Below are positions 1-9,040 of a DNA stretch of 18,493 nucleotides, in pieces. Source of the stretch: Entophlyctis helioformis. Lineage: Eukaryota > Chytridiomycota > Chytridiomycetes > Chytridiales > Chytriomycetaceae. Every line of letters begins with the position of its first letter. Within the stretch, counting starts at the first letter, position 1. Location of the stretch: NCBI GenBank assembly GCA_025526915.1, contig JAHLKH010000345.1, positions 1 to 18,493 on the forward strand, read 5' to 3'. A program made the position numbers and the translations under genes. Below the pieces are notes generated by a model that was not told the origin of the DNA, did not search any database, and worked only from the letters and a program-made list of their open reading frames with translations.

Positions 1-1712
1 GACTACACCTACCACGTCAGTCCGCGCATGCTCGCCTGCCCTGCAGTCTACCCGCTCAAGGTCAAGATCGCGTCGCTAAGCCATCCACACTACGGCTCCG
101 GCGTCAACCTGCACTTTTCTGCCGCCTCGCTGTCCTACTCGAACCTGTACCAAGTCACCAATGCCTTTTGCTCGGGGCCCGTCATTCTCGACTTGGGCTT
201 TGTGTTCAAGGCGTTTGGCGGCCAGGTGCGCGCGATCCACCACTCGAGCACGCGCATGGCCGAGCTCGAGATGATTGCTGAAAAGTGTCCGCGGCTGACG
301 ACCATCGATGCCGTCATCTGCGAGTCGTTCAACACCGGCACGAATCTCCAGCTGCTGTTTGGTGGCGATGGTGGCGGCGGTAATGCTGGTGGCGATGGTG
401 CCGTCGATCAGCAGACGACCAGCGATGCCGACGGTAGTGACGACAGCGACAGCAGCAGCATTGCCAGCATTGCGAGTATCGCCGTTGGCAATCTACCCGA
501 CAGCGAGATGGCTGACGACGAGGCGACGCCAAAGACAGCCGCTGCGTTACCTTTGCCTGGCGCTGATCAAGAAGAGTTGCAGGCTGGCCCTTCAACAGCC
601 GTTCAAGACCCTACACCGGCACTGGCACTGGCAACGGCACATGTCGCCGAGACCAAGCCTACCGAATCCGCCCGGTCCACGCGACCGAATGCCATCGTGT
701 TCAGAAACGTCCAGTCGATCTGCCTGCGCATGCCGTACGGGCTCAGCGCCATGGGCCTCCCCACCGACATGCTTTCACCGCGTCTGCGGTCGCTCAAGCT
801 CGACCGTATCTGCGGGACACCCGCACAGATGCGCACGCTTCTCGCTTCGGCAGGCACGAATCTACTGACGCTGCGCATTGACGAGTTCTCGGTCAAGGAC
901 CATGCCTGGTTCTCCCATCTGGGATCCCTTTGCCCGAACATTGAGGATATCAGTCTGACGGCCACGCCGCTGCCCGTGTTTGGTGCGGACGCGGAGACGG
1001 GGTGGGTGCCGCCGCACCTGCAGACCGCCAAGCGCGACCGGCACACTACGTTGCCGCTGATGTTGGCGAGCTGCGGCCGGCTGCGGAGGCTGTCGCTCAC
1101 GCGCTTCGAGGACCCGCTGTTCTGGACTTGATGGCGGGCGGGTGCCCGCGGCTGCGCTCGCTCACGCTGGAACGTGTGGTGGTGCCGGCGGCGCGGCTGC
1201 TGAAGCTGCTCGACACGATCCCCGCTGACGCGGTCAAGTGCGGGACATGCCGGCCATTGACGCCGTGTTCCTGGCATGCATGAGCGATACGCGGTCCGGC
1301 ACGACGCTCACGACACTGACGCTCACCGTGCACGACGATCTGAGTCTGGGCGATGTGGTGCACCACGTAACCAACGGCCTCAAGAACGCGACGCTCGTCA
1401 CCCGTGTCGACGCACCATTGCAGCAGCTACGACGAGCTCGTTCGGCGCGACCGGCTCTTTTGGGCTAAATGGGAGTCGGACCGCCGTGCCGAATCGCTCT
1501 CGTCGATGCTCTCACGCTCGACCACGTCCGCACAGCCGCGGCCCGCACCAGCAACGCTGTCGACGCTGTTGCGCACACTGTTCTCTCGCCGACGCCGACG
1601 TCCACGCATGAGCGATTTGTACATGCTGGACGACCCCGTGCCGCCCGGCATCAAACGCGTTCTGTGGACGGGCCACGGCGTGCTCGATATCACCACATCG
1701 AGCGCTTCGTAA
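1..1712 (+). CDS. Leucine-rich-repeat protein (F-box/LRR-like), 5'-partial, frame broken three times
   Basis: The reading frame is open from base 1, so the gene starts outside the window. Frame 1 runs to a TGA at 1129-1131. LRR-like coding then continues in frame 3 (about 1132-1235), frame 2 (about 1236-1415) and frame 3 again to TAA at 1710-1712. LRR-type units are visible, such as LRSLKLDRI, LLTLRIDEF, LRRLSLTRF and, after the first break, LRSLTLERVVV and LTTLTLTV. An acidic/Ser-rich low-complexity insert lies near 370-500. GC-rich third positions persist through all segments, so all are probably coding. Each break fits one base gained or lost in a short run: ACTTG near 1128, AAGTG near 1231 and CACCATT near 1416. 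No F-box is visible because the N-terminus is missing; an F-box/LRR adaptor role is inferred from similarity in style to the 4849-6909 gene. Either the assembly has indel errors or this is a decaying gene. Confidence 0.6.
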
Positions 1713-1741
1713 TGCGTGAGAGACGCACCCTCCAATGCAAT

Positions 1742-1765
1742 CACACACACACACACACACACACA
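1742..1765. repeat. (CA)12 microsatellite
   Basis: Twelve uninterrupted CA units lie 30 bp after the LRR gene stop codon, in the gap between the two convergent genes (1713-2065). The rest of that gap is purine-rich on the plus strand (about 1850-1915). No further gene and no clear AATAAA signal were seen there for either gene. Confidence 0.95.
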
Positions 1766-2065
1766 TAATATGCTTATTGAACATCTTTCCAGCCTGGAAA
1801 CAACCGTGTATTTTCGGGTCCAGCAACCAGTATAAGTGTATATCGGAGATCGGAAGGGGACGGTGGCAGAGTGAGAGGGTGAGGGACAGGGAGAGAGATG
1901 AGGGGAGGGCACGTGGCCGAGCATCGCCTCTGCCGGCCAGCTGCAAGCCAACCACAAGGAGGTGGGAGCTGGACACGCGGTGGTTAGTAGAGACGGGATG
2001 TAAAAGTGTCGGAAGGATGAAGATGAGGCGTAGGATGATGGTTTAGAATGGGTTGGGGAGGGGGG

Positions 2066-4321
2066 CTAGAGCCAGCCGCTCATGGCTTGGTGCATGAGCG
2101 AGTCCGTTACGGACGCGATAATCTTTTTCATGGCCTTGGAGTCGGTGCAGCACGTGATGTGCACGTAGACGCCCTTTTCGGGGTTCTTGTTCTGTGCGAG
2201 GAACTGGTTGCCAAAGAACTTGACAGCTCCTTTGAGGTCTTGCACGCCTCCATTAGCAGCTGTGTGTGCAGGTGTGTGCAGGTGTGTGCAGGTGTGTGCA
2301 GGTGTATGCAGGTGTGTGCAGGTGTGTGCAGTTGTGTGCAGTTGTGAATCAGCGTGCAAGGTGACAAGAACAGGGCGGATACGATAGACAGGCCACTCAC
2401 GCTGGTAGCCCGGGAAATACGTCTTGATATTAGACGTCTTGATCTTCTTCTCAAAGAGGTCCTTTTTGTTGAGGAACAGGATGACGGGGATGCTGGCAAG
2501 CAGCTGGTTGTTGACGACCTCGCCAAAGAGCACCAGCGCGTCTTGCATACGGTTGACGCTCGGGTCCTCGACCAGCGTTTGGTCGTACGAGGCAAGCGAT
2601 GTGATGAAGAGGATGTTGTGGACGTTGTCAAAGAAGGGTATCCATTGCTTACGGTGCTGTGTGGTTGGTGCGCGGCTCGAGTCAGTACGCGGCTGGGTCC
2701 AGCTGCGCGCGCTTGTGGTGCGCTGCTTACCTTGATCTGCCCGCCAACGTCAAAGACGTGAAACTGCAACAATGGGAATGGTCAGTATCACGCTGCACGG
2801 TCGCAAGCCAAGGAACGAATGCGAGCCCCTCACCCGCATCTGCTTGACATTGATGATGGTTTCAGTGACTTGTGTGGTCATGACGCGTGTGTTGAGGATA
2901 TCTGTTGCATCCACGTGTCAGTCGCACGCCGTGCACGATCCATGTGCTGGCAGTCGTCAGAAGCCCACCTTCATCGGTCGGCATGTAGTTGGCCTGTGTA
3001 AACTCTTCAACCTTTTCCAGAAAGCTGTTTGACGCATGTGAGTCCTCCAGCATCACACCGCACAGCACATCCAGCCAAAAAACTATACACTCCCGCACGA
3101 TCACGCAAGCATCTCACTATGGCGCAGTGTCTTGCAGCATCTTTCCTCGCTCGCTGTACACCTTCTGGAACGTCGGGTCATGCCACACCGTCTTGATGGC
3201 CTTGGCAATCTCGGGCGTCAGCGTCATCGAGTCCGGCGCCATGAAGTTGACCGACGGCGACGCATTGAGCCCTCCGGTCAGCCCGGAAATGCTAGCCTCG
3301 GTCGCCGAGCTTGGTATCCCCGCACCGCCAGCCGTCGAGTTCCCCAGCCCGCTGCTGATGGACGGCTCGACACCGAACCGAAAATGCTCAATGATGGACG
3401 TGATGTACCCCTGTGTCGCGCACCATCACCGCCACCGCCACGATCGCCATCACGAGCACCAGCAGCATCATGAGCATCGGCACCGGCATCAATGGATGAG
3501 TAGACGCATCCAGCGCGTCGCAACGCACACAGACGGCAGTCGCCACTCACCTTGGTCTCGTCGTCGAAATTCGATACGCCCATCGAGGCGGCAGCATCAA
3601 ACAGCATGAGCACAGCATCAGCGACATTCACGAGGATGCTTTTCTTGTACGCCGCTCGCTCGACATCGTCAAACGGCTGGCCATGGACGAGACGCAGCTG
3701 CTTGAGGAAGGTGGTTTTGCCCGAGTCGCCTGAGCCGAGCAACAGGATGCGCGGCTCGTTCTTTGACTTTTCGAGCGACTCCTTGTCCGAGGCGATCTTG
3801 GCATCAATCTCTTTGGAGATTCGTTGCCTGGCGCGTGGACGAACATCGTAGTAGTGGTGATTGTAGTAGTGGTCGTGGCGGTCGTGATCGTGATGGAAGC
3901 CGTAAAGGTGGTCGTGGTCGCCATGGTCGTCGTGGCGGCAAGAGAGATAGGGAGGGAGAGAGAGGGTGAGAGAGAGGAGATAGCAAAGGTTAAAAGGCCC
4001 GCGACAGTCCCGGAGCCAGACGTGAGTAGCCATCGCACAGGCGTGCCGGGATGTCGGATTCGTATTCACGGACAGCAGAACCAGACGGGTAACAGCCATA
4101 TTGGCAGATGATGACGAGGTCGTGGATGCCAATAATACCAACGGTCGGGCCGTCGCGCAGTGTATTTTCAGACACCCGCCGTCACGAGATGCGAGAGGAA
4201 TGTGTGTCGCATTGGGGTTGTCGTTGACGTGCATGAGTGGCAGATACAGGGTGTGAGCGGCGTGTGGCCCAGGCGGCGCAACATACCTGTCCTTGTCGGT
4301 CAGGGCTGTAGATTCTGCCAT
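2066..4321 (-). CDS. Heterotrimeric G-protein alpha subunit, eight exons
   Basis: Exons on the minus strand: 4321-4287, 3827-3551, 3410-3118, 3024-2969, 2901-2834, 2763-2731, 2656-2401 and 2259-2066. All introns are GT-AG, and the sum is 1212 nt, which gives 403 residues. Galpha is a plasma-membrane GTPase switch coupling receptors to effectors. Visible motifs: P-loop GSGDSGKTT (43-51), switch I TRVMTT with Arg226 and Thr229, switch II DVGGQ with catalytic Gln252, NKKD (317-320) and TCCTDS (375-380) in place of TCATDT. The helical domain carries a Ser/Gly-rich insert (about 120-165), which explains a length above the usual 350-360. Oddities: no Gly2 or Cys3 for myristoylation or palmitoylation, Ser/Asp/Thr changes in the P-loop, Ile-Lys after DVGGQ, and a GWL C-terminus without the pertussis-toxin Cys. 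The start was chosen because MAESTALTDKD splices cleanly to QRISKEIDAKI, a typical alphaN helix. Family identity is firm; subclass is not assigned. Confidence 0.93.
2261..2347. repeat. Decamer minisatellite in the last Galpha intron
   Basis: About eight tandem copies of a 10-bp unit (GTGCAGGTGT, with one GTATGC and two GTTGTG variants) start one base after the 3' splice site and fill most of the 141-nt intron 2260-2400. In the transcript the unit reads CTGCACACAC and ends directly in the acceptor CACACAG. Confidence 0.95.
3842..3985. repeat. Low-complexity tract in the long first Galpha intron
   Basis: On the plus strand about 3842-3938 is an imperfect GTCGTG/GTGGTC array, followed by a purine tract (about 3940-3983, GAGAGA-rich). 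Both lie inside intron 1 (3828-4286, 459 nt). In the transcript the second part is a long pyrimidine tract and the first part lies directly before the CGCCAG acceptor. Confidence 0.8.
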
Positions 4322-4848
4322 GTCGAGTATTGGCGAGAGCGAGAGTGCGAGTGAGAAGTGAGCGCACGGGTTTGTTTGTGTTTGTCGACGGGCGAGCTAG
4401 CGGGCAAGCTGGCTGGCGGGCGGGCTGGCGGGCTGGCTGGCGGGCTGGTTTCGCGAGGACGTGAATGCGAATCGAATCTGTGGCGCTTGGGGGGGCGGGT
4501 GTCGAGAGCCCGTGAAATCGGCGGGTCCTGAAGGTGCGACAAGACGGTGCCGCCTGGCTCTGGATGCTGCTGCACACGCTTCTGCTGCTGTCGATGCTGC
4601 GCGGGCTGCCGGCACGGTGCTGGTGCTGCCCCTCGTTGTTGGCTGGCGAGTTGGAAAAGTCGGCGAGCCGAGTGCGACGTTGGCGATTTCCACGACAAGT
4701 TGGATAATCAGGCGTTGGCGTTTGGGTCATTCTCTCGGCATTGGCCTTCCATCGCGCGAAGGCACCTTCTCCAAGGCGCGCTCACTCTCACGCACAAGAT
4801 CCTCTGCCGCGCACCACGCCACAGCGGCAGTGCTTAGATAGTCCTCGT
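4322..4848. other. Intergenic region upstream of Galpha
   Basis: This 527-bp stretch separates the Galpha start codon from the end of the F-box gene; both are on the minus strand. Just upstream of the Galpha ATG the minus strand is CT-rich (4322-4357), as in many fungal 5' leaders. No TATA box and no convincing gene were seen. The open frames here are Arg/Pro/Ala-rich and look like by-products of base composition. Confidence 0.6.
4390..4448. repeat. GGCGGGCT/GGCT minisatellite
   Basis: Alternating GGCGGGCT and GGCT units occupy about 59 bp, some 70-130 bp upstream of the Galpha ATG, probably in its promoter or 5' leader. Units are imperfect at the left edge. Confidence 0.8.
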
Positions 4849-6909
4849 TCATTTCAGAAACGTCTCTGTTCCATTCCACACCAGTCGCACATGGCGGCCT
4901 GTGCTGGGCATGGCGCTCGTCGGGCCGCCATCGCCGGCACCAGGGGCATCACCGACCCTGTTCTTGGCAAGATGCTTGCCCAGCAGACCCGACAGCCGCG
5001 GACAAAGCCGCGAGCCGATGCCAGCAACCCACTGCTTGACGCGGCTTGTGGAGCGTCTGAGCCTGCTGGGCCGGCTGCCGACAGCGTCCACATCAACCCG
5101 TGCCGTCTGCAGTCTGACCAAGGCATCACTGCTCAAAAACTGCCGCGCGGTCGTCGCGTCCATGCCGCTGCAGTGCGACAGCCGGATGTGCGAGAGCGAC
5201 GACAGCGACTGTGGAAGGGACAGCAGGTGCAAGAGGCCGGCTGTTGTGGACGCTGACGTGCGCGACAGACTCACAGACGTCAGGCGGCACGATGTGAAGA
5301 GAAAGATGAGATCACCGCCTGGGACTGCCGTGTCGTGCAGTGCGAGGGAGACCAGCGACGGACAGAAGCAGCCCAGAGATCGCAGGGCGGCGGTCGAGTC
5401 GCATCGAGAGACGCTGGTGCTGGCGTTGTGCGGCGGTGATGGAACCCACACGTCCATGCCGGTGGCCGTTTGGGCCGCAGAAAGAGCCGACGGTGGGCTC
5501 GGTGTTGGAGTTGGAATGGGCTTGACGACAGACATGCTTGATATGGATATGGACGACAAGTAGAACAGCGGATACATCAGAGCAGCAAACGATGCATCTG
5601 TCATGGTGACCGACGACAGCGTCAAAGTTGTGACGGTTGGTGGCAAGATCGCGCAAGGCGACGTGAGCACAAGCGACGAGATGGCGACTGTATGCAGGGC
5701 AGGGCACAGCCGCGGCAGCATTTTCAGACTGTGCAGCTGCAGCTCGTCTGCCAGTCTCAAGACCAGAGACTTCAATCGCGACTCGGTGCACCCCAGCATG
5801 GCCAGCCACTGCTGGTCAGACACACGCACGCCATCCAGCACCAGACGCGACAGCATCGGTGCCAGAATGGTGGGCGACCGCGACCGGTCGCTCGAGGTCA
5901 GAGCCAGACGGCGCAGGTTCGGGAACGTCCACGTGACCGTGTGTGCATGTGCAGCGCCGAACCCGAACACGTCAATGTCGATCGACTGGCTGTCTGGATC
6001 ATCCAGCAGAGCGTCCATGGCTTGCGCAACGCCAGGCAGGCTCGGCAGATCGCGGATGCTGTGGGGCAGGTCGCCGGTGAGATCGCTGACATGGGACCAT
6101 CTCGCCTGCGACACTGTGGCTTGGAGCGACGCCAGATGCGGGCATTGGACCAGCAGATCCAGGATGGAGGGCGTCAGGCATCCCAGCGTGACGTGCTTGA
6201 GCGTGCTCGTGTACATGGACTGTGTGGTGACAGCCGGTGCGATCTTGGAGTCGCGGGCACCTGGTGCAGGCGGCCCGTGGCGAGATGGGCCGGCTGAGGC
6301 GTTGAGGAGCGAGGCGAGCACCGTGTGGTGGACGTCGTCTGGATGGAGCTCAATGGCCGTGATCGGAAAGCGGCAGTGGCCGGCGACGCCGCAATGGAGA
6401 CTGCGGCCGATGCCGAGCTGCCGCACGAGCTGCGGAAAGAGCGACTGGCGGAGCCGCCGGTCGGAGCCCTGGATGGACGGCGACGTCGCAAGGCGCACGG
6501 CCGACACGAGCGCGCCGGGAAACACGGAGCGGACCTGCGATGGCGGGCATTGGGCGTGCAGCGCCAGCTGCAGGGCGTGGCGCTCCTTGAGGAAGACGAA
6601 CAGCTGGAGCACGATGCCGTGCAGGGTCCGCGCGCGCTGGCGGCCGCGGCCAGCGACCGATGCGTCGTGCGCGCACTCGGACGACGCCCACGCAGGCAAC
6701 TGCGATGACGGCGATGACGACGATGGCGACGATAGCGACGACGGTGCAGCCTCGCGCAGAGCCGAGAACAGCACGGACGTGGCGTGCGGGTGCCAGGCGG
6801 AGCACACGAGCGAGCACGCCACGAGGTCTTGCGGCGACAGGCACGGGTCGTCGATGACCTGCAGGCACAGCTCCAGCGGCAGCCTGCGACGGCGGCCCGT
6901 GTGCGCCAT
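4849..6909 (-). CDS. F-box / leucine-rich-repeat protein
   Basis: A single exon of 686 residues ends in TGA at 4851-4849. The start is ATG at 6909-6907 (MAHTGRRRR), because an F-box follows directly: LPLELCLQVIDD, LSPQDLVACSLVCSAWH and a VLF end, residues about 9-48. The open frame continues upstream for 64 codons, but part of that is antisense LINE sequence, so the longer version is rejected. A Ser/Pro-rich linker (about 57-70) precedes a long LRR-like solenoid with units such as LRRLALTSS, LKSLVLRLAD, VTTLTLSSVTM and LVSLALHDT. The C-terminus is basic and shows no known domain. F-box/LRR proteins usually bind Skp1 and present substrates to an SCF ubiquitin ligase; the substrate is unknown. 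A LINE inserted 110 bp upstream has separated the start codon from its former promoter, so expression may be altered. Confidence 0.85.
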   Translation of the reverse strand: MAHTGRRRRLPLELCLQVIDDPCLSPQDLVACSLVCSAWHPHATSVLFSALREAAPSSLSSPSSSSPSSQLPAWASSECAHDASVAGRGRQRARTLHGIVLQLFVFLKERHALQLALHAQCPPSQVRSVFPGALVSAVRLATSPSIQGSDRRLRQSLFPQLVRQLGIGRSLHCGVAGHCRFPITAIELHPDDVHHTVLASLLNASAGPSRHGPPAPGARDSKIAPAVTTQSMYTSTLKHVTLGCLTPSILDLLVQCPHLASLQATVSQARWSHVSDLTGDLPHSIRDLPSLPGVAQAMDALLDDPDSQSIDIDVFGFGAAHAHTVTWTFPNLRRLALTSSDRSRSPTILAPMLSRLVLDGVRVSDQQWLAMLGCTESRLKSLVLRLADELQLHSLKMLPRLCPALHTVAISSLVLTSPCAILPPTVTTLTLSSVTMTDASFAALMYPLFYLSSISISSMSVVKPIPTPTPSPPSALSAAQTATGMDVWVPSPPHNASTSVSRCDSTAALRSLGCFCPSLVSLALHDTAVPGGDLIFLFTSCRLTSVSLSRTSASTTAGLLHLLSLPQSLSSLSHIRLSHCSGMDATTARQFLSSDALVRLQTARVDVDAVGSRPSRLRRSTSRVKQWVAGIGSRLCPRLSGLLGKHLAKNRVGDAPGAGDGGPTSAMPSTGRHVRLVWNGTETFLK

Positions 6910-6993
6910 TCGGGCGTGAATTCGTGCTTGTCGGAGTTGCGGCAATCGCACACACGCTCGGGCTCCAAGCCTTGCGCTGCTCTCCCGCTGCGA

Positions 6994-8778
6994 ATGGCGG
7001 ATCGATGGAGACTGGGCGATCGCGGTGAGGAGGCGGTAGCGCAGGTCTGCGCTCTCGTCGACATTATCCAGCGGCGGCGTGCACGCCAGCTGCCCACACA
7101 CGCAGCATTCATTGACATCAAGAAGGCATTTGACACGGTGCCGATCGGCGCACTGCTGTGGAAGCTGCGCAAGATGGGCATCCCGCCACGCACGTACGAG
7201 TTCCTCAAGGCACTCTACACATCATCCACTGCATGCGCACGATCAGGCAATGTGCTCTCTGAGCCGTTCAACGTCAGGCGAGGCGTCCGCCAAGGCTGCC
7301 CGCTGTCTGGCCTCTTGTTCAACCTGTTCCTCAACGACATACTCGATGGCATCCCTGAGATCAGCATCCCAGCCGTGGCTGATGGTCATGGCATCCGTGG
7401 GCTGATGTTTGCAGACGATGTGGTCATTCTCGCAGAGTCGCATGCAGCATTGGCAGCCGCTGTGGAAGTCGTGGCGGCATGGGCGGACAAGTGGCAGATG
7501 GCGTTTGGTGTCGACAAGTGCGGCATCATGGCGTTCTTCAAACCACCAACCAACAACGCAGGCAACGGCCCGCCGGACGTCGTCATCAAGCTGCATGGAG
7601 CGGCGGTGCCCGTGCTGACAGAGTACGAGTACCTCGGCGTCCTGATCGACCATGAGCTCACGCTCAAGCAGTGGATCAAGTCCAAGGCACAGTCCATACG
7701 CAAGGCAACCAGTGCGCTGCACCCGGTCTTGACCAACAGCAAGCTGTCGCTGCGCTATCGCCACTCCATCTACCTGGGATCCGTCCTTGGCATCGCCAAC
7801 TACGGTCTCGAGCTGCTGGGCAGCGATGTGTCAGCACTAAACCCTCTGCAGACGGCTGTCAACCAGGGCGTCCGCAAGATGCTCGGCGCACCCATGTACA
7901 CGCCCGTCGTCCCAATGCTGACAGAGTGCGGCATCCAAACCATGGTGGCCCGCAGTCTGGTCGCACGCATGCGCCTTCGTCTCAAGACGCCCAAGCTGAA
8001 GTCGGCACTCGGCCTGCTCTGCCCCGCACAGCCAGCACCCGTTGGTGGACGCCTCTGGTACTGGACACGCCGCTCGATCCAAATCTACAACCGCTACATG
8101 GCCACGCCCGGCCTGCCCAACGGCGATCCGGACAGCAAGCCCCGCCTCAAGGCATACGGCCTGGCTGTCACGCTCAAGTCTGCCAGCAAGTGCGACACGG
8201 CTGCCATCTACACTGCGTTCCAGATGCAGAAGACAGCCAATATCATACGAGATCCGGTCTTTGACCCGCGACGCTCGGAAGGTGCACGGTTCCTGATGCT
8301 TGCACGTGTGGGCGGCATCTACACGGCTCGCCGCGCTATCAACGCCAACCTGCTCGACCCAGCCCACCCGTTTGGTGACGGTTCATGCTGCATCATGTGT
8401 GGCGAGGATCTGGGAAGCACGCTGGAGATTGCGCACTTTGCGCTCGAGTGCACAGAGGAGCGGATCGTGGCTATCCGCACAGCGCACGGGCAGCGTGGCT
8501 TGGACGCACGGTTCGCAGCAGCACGCGCCATTGCAACGCACGAGAATGTGGGACACCCACAGATACGCGGCGATCTTGTACATATTGTTTCTGACGTGGT
8601 AAACTTGATGTGGGGGTTAGTCCTTGGCGGGACGTGGGGCGAAGCATTCAATGCGGAGCAGATGCGGAACTTCGAGGGTGATGGGTTGGCTATGGTGGGT
8701 TTAGCGGACTTCCTGCAAGCGTCTATTTGGGTGTACCGGTCTGAGCTCTGGGCACACAAACGGCGCGCTGTAGGGTAA
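6994..8778 (+). CDS. Truncated LINE reverse transcriptase ORF with host-derived ATG
   Basis: Element-encoded sequence begins at 7020. The in-frame ATG at 6994 lies in host DNA, giving a possible 594-residue chimeric product ending in TAA. Reverse transcriptase motifs are intact: FIDIKKAFDTV (motif A, about 7108-7140), RQGCPLSGLLFNLFLND (motif B, about 7290-7340), FADD (7408-7419, catalytic Asp pair), WADKW...DKCG (motif D) and YLGVLID (motif E). Near the C-terminus a CxxC...H...C knuckle (about 8389-8450) matches the zinc knuckle typical of non-LTR element ORF2 proteins. The apurinic-type endonuclease and the N-terminal RT region are absent through 5' truncation, so the copy cannot mobilise itself. 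No stop or frameshift interrupts the remainder, which argues for a young insertion. Whether anything is translated is unknown. The clade was not determined. Confidence 0.85.
   Translation: MADRWRLGDRGEEAVAQVCALVDIIQRRRARQLPTHAAFIDIKKAFDTVPIGALLWKLRKMGIPPRTYEFLKALYTSSTACARSGNVLSEPFNVRRGVRQGCPLSGLLFNLFLNDILDGIPEISIPAVADGHGIRGLMFADDVVILAESHAALAAAVEVVAAWADKWQMAFGVDKCGIMAFFKPPTNNAGNGPPDVVIKLHGAAVPVLTEYEYLGVLIDHELTLKQWIKSKAQSIRKATSALHPVLTNSKLSLRYRHSIYLGSVLGIANYGLELLGSDVSALNPLQTAVNQGVRKMLGAPMYTPVVPMLTECGIQTMVARSLVARMRLRLKTPKLKSALGLLCPAQPAPVGGRLWYWTRRSIQIYNRYMATPGLPNGDPDSKPRLKAYGLAVTLKSASKCDTAAIYTAFQMQKTANIIRDPVFDPRRSEGARFLMLARVGGIYTARRAINANLLDPAHPFGDGSCCIMCGEDLGSTLEIAHFALECTEERIVAIRTAHGQRGLDARFAAARAIATHENVGHPQIRGDLVHIVSDVVNLMWGLVLGGTWGEAFNAEQMRNFEGDGLAMVGLADFLQASIWVYRSELWAHKRRAVG
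7005..7019. repeat. Target-site duplication of the LINE, left copy
   Basis: The 15-mer ATGGAGACTGGGCGA is identical to 8880-8894. Host sequence of the F-box gene leader ends here and LINE sequence starts at 7020. The first A of the right copy merges with the poly(A) tail, so the certain length is 14-15 bp. Confidence 0.93.
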
Positions 8779-8880
8779 GGGTACCTGTGGGATTTGCCAA
8801 CGAGCCTATGCCATCACTGGTGGGGCATGCTATGCGAGCATTTGGAATGAAGCTTTCTTATCCATCAAAAAAAAAAAAAA
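7020..8880 (+). mobile_element. 5'-truncated LINE (non-LTR) retrotransposon
   Basis: The element is about 1.86 kb. It holds the RT ORF to 8778, a short 3' UTR (8779-8866) and a pure 14-A tail at 8867-8880. Perfect direct repeats of 14-15 bp flank it. Together with 5' truncation these are hallmarks of target-primed reverse transcription. The 5' end falls just before GEEAVAQVCALVDI, at the beginning of the RT domain. Removing the element and one repeat joins the F-box gene leader (to 7019) to the sequence at 8895 and would place the F-box ATG about 300 bp from the tRNA-Ala gene, head to head. Confidence 0.92.
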
Positions 8881-8894
8881 TGGAGACTGGGCGA
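8880..8894. repeat. Target-site duplication of the LINE, right copy
   Basis: This is the second copy of ATGGAGACTGGGCGA, directly after the poly(A) tail. Downstream sequence (GGCCGGCGTG...) is the displaced upstream flank of the F-box gene. Confidence 0.93.
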
Positions 8895-9032
8895 GGCCGG
8901 CGTGTTGCGCATATGCACGAGTGAGACGGGAAGCACGAGTAGAACGGGCAGACCGGGCAGTACGAGTGGAACGGCTCAGGCTGATGCTGATGCTAGATGC
9001 TTTGCTGGTTTGCACTTGAGCAGTGTGCAATG

Positions 9033-9040
9033 TATATATT
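9033..9040 (+). promoter_or_regulatory. TATA-like element upstream of tRNA-Ala
   Basis: TATATATT lies 28-35 bp before the mature tRNA 5' end. Upstream TATA elements at this distance assist Pol III tRNA transcription in some fungi, such as fission yeast. Its function here is inferred from position only. Confidence 0.5.

Noticed and set aside
2261..2347. The regular decamer array as a possible CRISPR-like structure
   Set aside because: Units are 10 bp, contiguous, without spacers, and lie inside a eukaryotic intron.
4182..4841. Several open frames on both strands upstream of Galpha
   Set aside because: They are Arg/Pro/Ala/Ser-rich, overlap a minisatellite and each other, and show no motif or splice-consistent link to a gene.
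6910..7101. A 64-codon upstream extension of the F-box frame on the minus strand
   Set aside because: Positions above 7019 are antisense LINE sequence acquired by insertion, and a canonical F-box begins just after the ATG at 6909.
6174..7208. A 344-codon Arg/Ser-rich minus-strand frame
   Set aside because: It is a shifted shadow of the F-box gene crossing the LINE boundary, with no domain.
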